Shown piece by piece: positions 61,601 through 64,000 of a DNA stretch of 64,000 nt. Position 1 is the first letter of the stretch. Every line of letters begins with the position of its first letter. A program made the translations under genes and the position numbers. The stretch lies in assembly GCA_012295275.1 (NCBI GenBank), contig CM022668.1:3743080-3807079 (forward strand), in the 5' to 3' direction. This stretch comes from Chrysomallon squamiferum. Taxonomy: Eukaryota > Mollusca > Gastropoda > Neomphalida > Peltospiridae. The notes below the pieces were generated by a model, which saw only the letters and a list, made by a program, of their open reading frames with translations, was not told where the DNA came from and did not search any database.

Positions 61601-62462
61601 CTCTCCCTACTCGCTAAGTTCAATAAGAAATCATGGGTACATCAACATGTAACATAGGTATGCTAGTCAAACTGCTTTCACAGCCCAGATATGAATTCAC
61701 TGGCAGAAGCATGTCAGACCCAATTCAAACAATCCTGCACAAAACTTTTTTGGATGGCCTTGCATACAATACTATGTCTTGTCTTTCTGTGTAATTTTGC
61801 TTGAATAACAGCTCAAAAACCTCAGTTATGAGTGATTTCTATACTCTATTCCTATTTTAGGAAAAAGATCAATTTTACTGATTTTCACAGTCTCTTTTTT
61901 TCTTCAAATTACATGTCAAAACAACAGAAATAAATTCCTATAATTAGTGACTGATAATTAGTTATAAAATACTTAATATAAATATTAGAAGGCTGTTTAA
62001 GTATCATTTGTCTTCCCAGCAATAACAAGGATCTAATAAGTTTTAGTGTAATTTTTGTTTTTTGAAGGTTTTTTTCATTCCTGTCTCACACACAAACAAA
62101 CCTAGGATTCTGTGTTGTGTGACAAAGATGGATGTTCAATATAAACATTTTTCAAACAGCTGATTTACTGAATGGAAATTCAGTTTGTACCTAACTGAAT
62201 GGTGATTTCTCCTTTTTTAAGTGGAAGTGTGTTTGAGGTCAAGAAGAAAAGTGACACCAGAGTTTGTTACAAAACTTATACATGATATTTAACACTGCCT
62301 ATTTCCTGTTGTATGTTGTATTTAAACATAGATTATAATACCACTAATTTCTAATTTACTTATGTATATCTTAAACATTAATTAAACAGGGGTGGCATAT
62401 TTAATACCACCATTTTCAAAATTATATTATATATTTTTAAACTTTGTTATAACATTATACAT

Positions 62463-62532
<70 letters not shown>

Positions 62533-62713
62533 AAAACCAAATTTGGGTTGTATAACAGAAATTAAACTATATACTGACCTGCTCAAATTTGAAAATATGT
62601 TGATTGAAGTAATACTGAAGATGTTCATTGGCAAAATTGATACAAAACTGCTCAAAACTGTTGACACCAAAATCCTCAAAACCAAAAATATCCAAAACAC
62701 CAATAGAATTGCC
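29350..62713 (-). CDS. MYO9: Unconventional myosin class IX, 3' 34 exons
   Basis: Class IX myosins are single-headed actin motors with a RhoGAP tail that switches off Rho near actin. The 34 exons seen give 1520 residues to the stop. Order: switch II and relay (LDIFGFEDF, 7-15); lower 50K (to about 200); the long loop-2 insertion of this class (about 190-345, basic [12 protein letters not shown]); FFIRCIKSN (about 364-372); [16 protein letters not shown]; converter; IQ motifs near 479, 503, 529 and 552; a charged low-complexity tail; C1 domain (H1047, C1060, C1063, C1076, C1079, H1084, C1087, C1095); RhoGAP (about 1108-1300, arginine finger R1147 in [24 protein letters not shown]); acidic C-terminus. 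C1 spacing matches class IX. The P-loop, switch I and N-terminus are beyond 64000. Exon phases agree throughout except one uncertain donor near 41666. Several introns hold arrays of copied splice junctions. Confidence 0.95.
29634..34831 (-). other. Large MYO9 intron (5.2 kb)
   Basis: AT-rich intron with (AAAT)n at about 29788-29836, (ATT)n at 30460-30515, (AAT)n at 30915-30975, and T and A runs. I see no exon or RNA gene in it. Confidence 0.75.
34832..34983 (-). CDS. MYO9: MYO9 exon: acidic tail
   Basis: [20 protein letters not shown] to [13 protein letters not shown], residues 1377-1426. Completes R1376 and ends in phase 1 at GTAAAA. GC-rich and acidic. Confidence 0.94.
35130..35714 (-). 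repeat. 40-bp minisatellite copying an exon end and its splice donor
   Basis: About 13-14 units of 40 bp. On the minus strand each carries CATAAAGAAAG/GTGAGTTTTA, identical to the donor of the exon ending at 35675, and the last 40 nt of that exon (35675-35714) are themselves a unit. Nearly every copy therefore holds a strong consensus donor. One unit is shortened at about 35215. The unit is not a multiple of three. Confidence 0.95.
35675..35805 (-). CDS. MYO9: MYO9 exon: acidic tail
   Basis: [20 protein letters not shown] to [13 protein letters not shown], residues 1333-1375, phase 2 at AAAG/GTGAGT. The last 40 nt of the exon are one unit of the adjoining array. Confidence 0.93.
35828..36335 (-). 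repeat. 31-32 bp minisatellite upstream of an exon, with GTAAGT in many units
   Basis: About 16 units with core GTATGAACTGAAATTGTAAG on the minus strand. The intron end before the exon at 35805 contains the same TGAACTGAAATTGTAA about 25 nt before the acceptor, so the array grew from intron sequence near the 3' splice site. Many units hold TTGTAAGTAT, a donor-like string. Confidence 0.9.
36638..36773 (-). CDS. MYO9: MYO9 exon: end of RhoGAP and coil
   Basis: [20 protein letters not shown] to [11 protein letters not shown], residues 1288-1332, phase 0 at AAG/GTAAAG. A helical, probably coiled-coil segment. Confidence 0.95.
37030..37245 (-). repeat. Two-copy tandem duplication after a RhoGAP exon
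   Basis: Two copies of about 107 bp (about 81% alike) directly downstream of the donor at 37258, sharing AAACTCAAGTGCTTACTAT-like and AGTACAGTATG segments on the minus strand. No exon sequence is included. Confidence 0.75.
37259..37390 (-). CDS. MYO9: MYO9 exon: RhoGAP NKM motif
   Basis: [20 protein letters not shown] then [20 protein letters not shown], residues 1244-1286. N-K-M-x-x-x-x-L-A is the conserved Rho-binding helix. Donor GC/GTAAGT. Confidence 0.97.
37769..37874 (-). CDS. MYO9: MYO9 exon: RhoGAP
   Basis: [20 protein letters not shown] then [14 protein letters not shown], residues 1209-1242, phase 2 at AG/GTAAAT. Typical RhoGAP helix before the NKM motif. Confidence 0.96.
38166..38294 (-). 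CDS. MYO9: MYO9 exon: RhoGAP middle
   Basis: [20 protein letters not shown] then [18 protein letters not shown], residues 1166-1207. K[10 protein letters not shown] is a RhoGAP signature. Confidence 0.97.
38616..38802 (-). CDS. MYO9: MYO9 exon: RhoGAP start with arginine finger
   Basis: [20 protein letters not shown] to [10 protein letters not shown], residues 1103-1164. FGAPL opens the RhoGAP fold, and R1147 in GLYRKSGS is the catalytic arginine finger. Phase 1 at GTGAGA. Confidence 0.96.
39291..39364 (-). CDS. MYO9: MYO9 exon: C1 domain, second half
   Basis: [20 protein letters not shown] then PDNQ, residues 1079-1102. Provides C1079, H1084, C1087 and C1095. The full H-x12-C-x2-C-x12-C-x2-C-x4-H-x2-C-x7-C pattern is complete. 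Confidence 0.96.
39682..39787 (-). CDS. MYO9: MYO9 exon: C1 domain, first half
   Basis: [20 protein letters not shown] then [15 protein letters not shown], residues 1043-1077. Provides zinc ligands H1047, C1060, C1063 and C1076; phase 1 at GTCAGT. Confidence 0.96.
39999..40229 (-). CDS. MYO9: MYO9 exon: pre-C1 region
   Basis: [20 protein letters not shown] to [12 protein letters not shown], residues 966-1042. The [12 protein letters not shown] segment is followed by a Lys-rich linker into the C1 domain. Donor ATA/GTAAGT. Confidence 0.94.
40425..40544 (-). CDS. MYO9: MYO9 exon: pre-C1 helix
   Basis: [20 protein letters not shown] then [20 protein letters not shown], residues 926-965, phase 0, acceptor TTTTTCCAG, donor GTAACT. 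Confidence 0.93.
40943..41229 (-). CDS. MYO9: MYO9 exon: Pro- and Lys-rich tail
   Basis: [20 protein letters not shown] to [15 protein letters not shown], residues 831-925. A basic stretch [11 protein letters not shown] could be a nuclear localisation signal or acidic-lipid binder. Donor AAG/GTCAGT, phase 0. Confidence 0.92.
41666..41704 (-). CDS. MYO9: MYO9 exon: acidic tail, 3' end uncertain
   Basis: [12 protein letters not shown], starting after TTTCAG. The frame stays open to about 41622 ([15 protein letters not shown]), where GTTAGT would be a donor, but that end is in phase 0 and the next exon needs phase 1. The donor GAAA/GTGGGT at 41665 gives the right phase. A third option, A/GTTAAC near 41617, also gives phase 1 but is weaker. 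Confidence 0.6.
41705..43336 (-). other. MYO9 intron (1.6 kb)
   Basis: AT-rich intron with CA and AAT microsatellites (about 41890-41930 and 42425-42460). Nothing coding seen. Confidence 0.75.
43337..43411 (-). CDS. MYO9: MYO9 exon: tail
   Basis: [20 protein letters not shown] then LRGR, residues 793-816, phase 1 at A/GTAAGT, acceptor TTTTAAAG. Confidence 0.87.
43865..44066 (-). CDS. MYO9: MYO9 exon: tail
   Basis: [20 protein letters not shown] to [11 protein letters not shown], residues 725-791, phase 1 at GTCAGT. Helical, charged region. Confidence 0.9.
44067..45903 (-). other. MYO9 intron (1.8 kb)
   Basis: AT-rich intron with CA tracts near 44295-44345, an ATT tract near 44980-45010 and an AAT tract near 45672-45705. 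Nothing coding seen. Confidence 0.75.
45904..46005 (-). CDS. MYO9: MYO9 exon: tail
   Basis: [20 protein letters not shown] then [14 protein letters not shown], residues 691-724, phase 0 on both sides, donor GTGAGC. Acceptor AACATGTCAG. Confidence 0.87.
46006..46290 (-). repeat. Three copies of the intron end before the tail exon
   Basis: Units of about 107-115 bp, each holding TCTAACATGTCA (or a variant) and AGACAGTTGCTAGTATTAAA on the minus strand. The copy next to the exon ends in the true acceptor CAG; in the other two the AG is lost (CAAATG, TAAATG). A (CA)n tract follows at 46297-46400. Confidence 0.88.
46291..48536 (-). other. MYO9 intron interior with CA tracts and an open plus-strand patch
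   Basis: Long CA microsatellites run from about 46297 to 46720. The patch 47208-47640 has open plus-strand frames ([33 protein letters not shown]) and includes a dispersed repeat; no domain is recognised. A minus-strand ORF at 48033-48305 is also unassigned. Confidence 0.6.
47427..47457 (+). repeat. Dispersed 32-bp repeat, copy 2
   Basis: TGCTAATCAGAGAAAGC to GTGAAGCACGT, the partner of 19624-19655 with one substitution and one indel, same orientation, 28 kb away. Confidence 0.6.
48537..48582 (-). CDS. MYO9: MYO9 exon: short tail exon (46 nt)
   Basis: [15 protein letters not shown], residues 676-690, between TTTCTTTCAG and GTTAGT, ending in phase 0. Supported by phase and splice sites. Confidence 0.83.
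48773..48934 (-). CDS. MYO9: MYO9 exon: Ser-rich tail
   Basis: [20 protein letters not shown] to [11 protein letters not shown], residues 622-674. Low-complexity, likely disordered; phases fit both neighbours. Donor AG/GTTAGA. Confidence 0.85.
49316..49489 (-). CDS. MYO9: MYO9 exon: charged tail
   Basis: [20 protein letters not shown] to [13 protein letters not shown], residues 564-620, phase 2 at GTGAGT. Highly charged, probably helical at first, then Ser- and Glu-rich. Confidence 0.9.
49980..50158 (-). CDS. MYO9: MYO9 exon: IQ2 to IQ4
   Basis: [20 protein letters not shown] to [15 protein letters not shown], residues 504-562. It completes IQ2, holds IQ3 ([13 protein letters not shown]) and IQ4 ([12 protein letters not shown]). 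These bind calmodulin-like light chains. Unusually GC-rich for the window. Confidence 0.95.
50512..50661 (-). CDS. MYO9: MYO9 exon: end of converter, IQ1 and IQ2 start
   Basis: [20 protein letters not shown] to [10 protein letters not shown], residues 454-503. FLRE ends the motor; [19 protein letters not shown] is IQ1. The start CAG/CTG is set by continuity with INK/LFLRE. About 20 copies of this acceptor lie upstream. Confidence 0.93.
50635..51985 (-). repeat. 67-bp minisatellite copying the FLRE exon start and its acceptor
   Basis: About 20 tandem units, period 67 bp, spanning the acceptor at 50662. Each unit on the minus strand contains TGTTTTGTCAG followed by the first 24-27 bases of the exon (CTGTTTTTACGAGAGAGTG and on), then TTTGGTTCATGTTTTAAA. 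The 3'-most copy runs into the real exon. Most copies keep the CAG acceptor. Using an upstream acceptor would read [14 protein letters not shown] and then shift frame, since 67 is not a multiple of three. Units near 51600-51830 are more diverged. Confidence 0.95.
52383..52505 (-). CDS. MYO9: MYO9 exon: converter
   Basis: [20 protein letters not shown] to [12 protein letters not shown], residues 413-453, donor AAG/GTGTGT, phase 0. NYQIGxxK leads into the conserved FLRE of the next exon. Confidence 0.95.
52945..53055 (-). CDS. MYO9: MYO9 exon: [13 protein letters not shown]
   Basis: [20 protein letters not shown] then [17 protein letters not shown], residues 376-412, phase 0. Conserved SH1-region segment of the motor. 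Acceptor GTTGTGTTTCAG. Confidence 0.96.
53027..53250 (-). repeat. 54-bp array copying an exon start and its acceptor
   Basis: The first 29 nt of the exon at 53055 and the intron before it are repeated about four times with a 54-bp period (18 codons). On the minus strand the copies carry GTGTTTCAG/GCTGCAC, GTTCCAAG/CTTTG and GTTCCAG/GCTTTG, so two or three acceptor-like sites precede the true one. The array continues a frame open on the minus strand from 53231. Confidence 0.9.
53516..54086 (-). repeat. 69-bp minisatellite at the splice donor
   Basis: Eight or so near-identical units of 69 bp (23 codons), open on the minus strand, begin right at the donor of the FIRCIKSN exon. The unit shows about 30 of 42 matches to the exon end plus intron start, but the donor GTGAG reads CAGAA in the copies, so the copied splice site is lost. 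Distal units are nearly identical to each other. Confidence 0.9.
54087..54167 (-). CDS. MYO9: MYO9 exon: FIRCIKSN
   Basis: [20 protein letters not shown] then IKSNVDK, residues 349-375, donor AAG/GTGAGC. The F-x-R-C-I-K-x-N motif is conserved across myosins. Confidence 0.96.
54622..54735 (-). CDS. MYO9: MYO9 exon: end of loop 2
   Basis: [20 protein letters not shown] then [18 protein letters not shown], residues 311-348, phase 0 on both sides. SVGAQFQ leads into the helix after loop 2. Confidence 0.93.
55025..55064 (-). CDS. MYO9: MYO9 exon: basic part of loop 2 (40 nt)
   Basis: Completes K297 and encodes [13 protein letters not shown] (298-310). Short basic exon between TTTCAG and GTATGT, phase 0 at the donor. 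The basic sequence suits actin binding by loop 2. Confidence 0.9.
55640..55940. repeat. Duplicated segment flanking (CA)n
   Basis: Two copies of ATTATTAATAACAACGATGG plus TTCATATTTTGGTGTTTTGA lie at about 55655 and 55801, each followed by CACA repeats; a long (CA)n tract occupies about 55730-55785. It lies within a MYO9 intron (55065-56396). Confidence 0.92.
56397..56612 (-). CDS. MYO9: MYO9 exon: loop-2 insertion
   Basis: [20 protein letters not shown] to [11 protein letters not shown], residues 226-296, phase 2 at GTATGT. Acidic stretch VSDDENAY precedes a basic end, as expected of the class IX insertion. Confidence 0.9.
56613..58686 (-). other. MYO9 intron (2.1 kb)
   Basis: AT-rich intron with ATT tracts (about 57105-57130 and 57628-57660) and AAT/GAT tracts at 58545-58685 just after the upstream exon. 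No coding sequence seen. Confidence 0.75.
58687..58768 (-). CDS. MYO9: MYO9 exon: loop-2 insertion
   Basis: [20 protein letters not shown] then YTDNLL, residues 199-224, phase 2 at AG/GTATTA. Poorly conserved insertion sequence; supported by phase and flanking sites. It is followed by AAT and GATGAT microsatellites at 58545-58685. Confidence 0.85.
59049..59150 (-). CDS. MYO9: MYO9 exon: start of loop 2
   Basis: [20 protein letters not shown] then [13 protein letters not shown], residues 165-197. The donor chosen is GGAG/GTAAAA at 59048 because AGKNYRKHG fits the family. An earlier GTAAAA donor at 59072 has the same phase and would drop eight residues; it may be an alternative site. Confidence 0.88.
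59484..59574 (-). CDS. MYO9: MYO9 exon: DFREKN
   Basis: [20 protein letters not shown] then [10 protein letters not shown], residues 134-163, phase 1 at GTGAGA. DFREKN after VKYHIK is the expected motor order. Confidence 0.95.
60020..60556 (-). repeat. 27-nt minisatellite copying the exon end and splice donor
   Basis: About 18 units in the intron downstream of the exon ending VKYHIK. On the minus strand each unit is GTAAATACAG followed by TCAAATATCACATCAAG, that is the first bases of the intron plus a copy of the last 20 exon bases (CAGTCAAATATCACATCAAG). Most units retain a GTAAAT donor. The unit is nine codons (VNTVKYHIK) and the minus-strand frame stays open from the exon to about 60211. 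Units farther from the exon are more diverged. Confidence 0.93.
60556..60697 (-). CDS. MYO9: MYO9 exon: lower 50K, VKYHIK end
   Basis: [13 protein letters not shown] to [15 protein letters not shown], residues 87-133. The acceptor is CACTGATCAG and the donor GTAAATAC, phase 0. The last 20 nt of this exon recur many times in the following intron. Confidence 0.94.
61097..61218 (-). CDS. MYO9: MYO9 exon: relay loop to lower 50K
   Basis: [20 protein letters not shown] then [20 protein letters not shown], residues 46-85, ending in phase 2 at [15 protein letters not shown] is conserved in myosin motors. Confidence 0.95.
61219..62578 (-). other. MYO9 intron with (AG)n tract
   Basis: 1.36-kb intron. 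An (AG)n tract at 62464-62528 lies about 50 nt downstream of the donor at 62578 in the sense of transcription (as CT repeats). No exon seen. Confidence 0.8.
62579..62713 (-). CDS. MYO9: MYO9 exon: switch II and relay helix
   Basis: Residues 1-45 of the visible part, [16 protein letters not shown] to [15 protein letters not shown] is the myosin switch II/relay signature and [18 protein letters not shown] the relay helix. Acceptor TTTCCTGCAG, donor GTCAGT, phase 0. Confidence 0.96.
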
Positions 62714-63687
62714 CTGCAGGAAAACCAAACAATATACTGTAGTAGACATCATAAATTCTGAAAAAAGTTGTATTTCTAAATCTGCTATAAGAAAGATAGT
62801 GTTGAGATGATTAATTCAATAAAATAACTTCACTGCTGAAATGTTAAAATAATACAAAAACACTTCTGCAATGTATCATGAAAATCATGAAAATAAAAAC
62901 ATAATTTGTATGTGCAAATCCTCACAAGTTAAAAAAGCATCAATGAAACTTTTTGTTTTTCAAAAGTATTATTATTTCTTAATTTAATTTAAAATGTTAT
63001 TATTATTATTATTATTTTTAAAAAAAAAAAAAAGAAAGAAAGAAAGAAGAAAAAATCCAACATTTACATGGATTTCATAAAAATATTTAGTATTTGTCAT
63101 TACTGGTGAATAATAAATATCTGATTATATTTTGATATATTTCAATGTTTGTTTTCTAATTTGATATCATCAGCATATTGAATTATCACTGAAATAAAAA
63201 TCACAATAATGATGATAATGATGATGAAGATTCTATTAGTCACAACAATAACTTACTCTCTGCTACTTATGGCAAAATTTATATTAGGTCACTAGATAAT
63301 TTTAACATTCACTGCAAAATCAAGGAATAGGTACAACTACTAGGAATGCATTTGTGACAGTTTTTAATTACTGACACCTTGCTCAACAGAGTTTCTGTGT
63401 ACTGCACATAATCATCATTTTATTTCATTGATTTTTTTTTAAAATAATTTGTTAGTTTAATTATTACAAAATGTATTTATTTATTTATTCATTTACATAG
63501 ATATTAACATGATTTCAGCAGAGAACAACTGATGAAAAAAGGATTTCCTGTTAAAACTGTTTTATTATTATTTAGGAACTTTCACCATATATTTCTTTTT
63601 TTCAAAATGTATTATTAAAAACCAGAAATAATTAGATATTTATACCAAGGTAAGAAATATATATAAATAAGTGAAAGGTAGGCAGAT

Positions 63688-63718
<31 letters not shown>

Positions 63719-64000
63719 AAGAAAGACAGACAGACAGAGATAGATGGATAGATTGATAGAGAGATAGATAGATAGATAGACAGACAGATAGACAGATAGA
63801 TAGGGTACATCATCTATTTGTGTTTATGTCTATATAAAAAATGAGTAGAGAATTATAAAATATTCCTATAACAATAAAATAAAATAAAACTAAATAAAAA
63901 GTTATCATCACACTGTTGACATCTATAAAAAGATAAAAAAAAAAATGAAAGTGAATCACATAAACTGTTGAACAAAAAATATAAATCCATGAAGTAAACA
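62714..64000 (-). other. MYO9 intron running out of the window
   Basis: Sequence upstream of the switch II exon. It holds ATT, GATA and GACA microsatellites (about 63000-63020 and 63690-63805). No further motor exon was found with confidence before the window end, so the P-loop and switch I exons lie beyond it. Confidence 0.7.

Noticed and set aside
63380-63403. Possible 24-nt MYO9 exon (YTETLLSK) before switch II
   Set aside because: Phase fits, but the acceptor has no pyrimidine tract and the peptide is too short and too unlike the family to support.

Overview
The window is animal nuclear DNA, AT-rich, with coding sequence broken into short exons with GT-AG introns and very many microsatellites and minisatellites. 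Two short interspersed elements resemble, from memory, a tRNA-derived SINE common in mollusc genomes, and the gene structures suit a lophotrochozoan. A mollusc is the best guess; the species cannot be named from the sequence.

Layout. (1) 1236-1433, minus strand: first coding exon of a nicotinic acetylcholine receptor (nAChR) subunit whose other exons lie left of position 1. (2) 1434-11462: about 10 kb of repeat-rich spacer between two head-to-head nAChR genes. (3) 11463-16355, plus strand: a complete six-exon nAChR subunit gene coding for 504 residues. It lacks the paired cysteines of loop C, so it is a non-alpha type subunit. (4) 16356-29349: mostly non-coding, with a SINE relic, a 110-bp partial copy of the nAChR intron 1/exon 2 region, long CATA and CACA arrays, and a broken unrecognised coding relic at 21585-23453. 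(5) 29350-62713, minus strand: 34 exons of a class IX unconventional myosin (MYO9): motor domain from switch II onward, loop-2 insertion, converter, four IQ motifs, acidic and basic tail, C1 zinc domain, RhoGAP domain and stop codon. The motor N-terminus (P-loop, switch I) and any RA domain must lie beyond 64000. All exon phases join except one uncertain donor (near 41622-41666); with the donor chosen here the exons sum to 4563 nt, 1520 residues plus stop.

The most unusual pattern is in the myosin gene. Several intronic minisatellites are tandem copies of exon-intron junctions: each unit carries 20-40 nt of the exon edge plus the splice site itself. Clear cases are the donor arrays at 60020-60556 (27-nt unit) and 35130-35714 (40-nt unit), and the acceptor arrays at 50635-51985 (67-nt unit) and 53027-53250 (54-nt unit). 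A fifth, diverged case lies at 53516-54086 (69-nt unit). The gene therefore holds dozens of decoy or alternative splice sites beside the true ones. In three arrays the unit is a multiple of three and the reading frame is largely open.

The receptor genes and the myosin gene are not known to act together. The nAChR subunits would form pentameric acetylcholine-gated channels at the cell surface. The myosin would be an actin motor carrying a Rho-inactivating domain. All calls come from reading the sequence; no database search was run.
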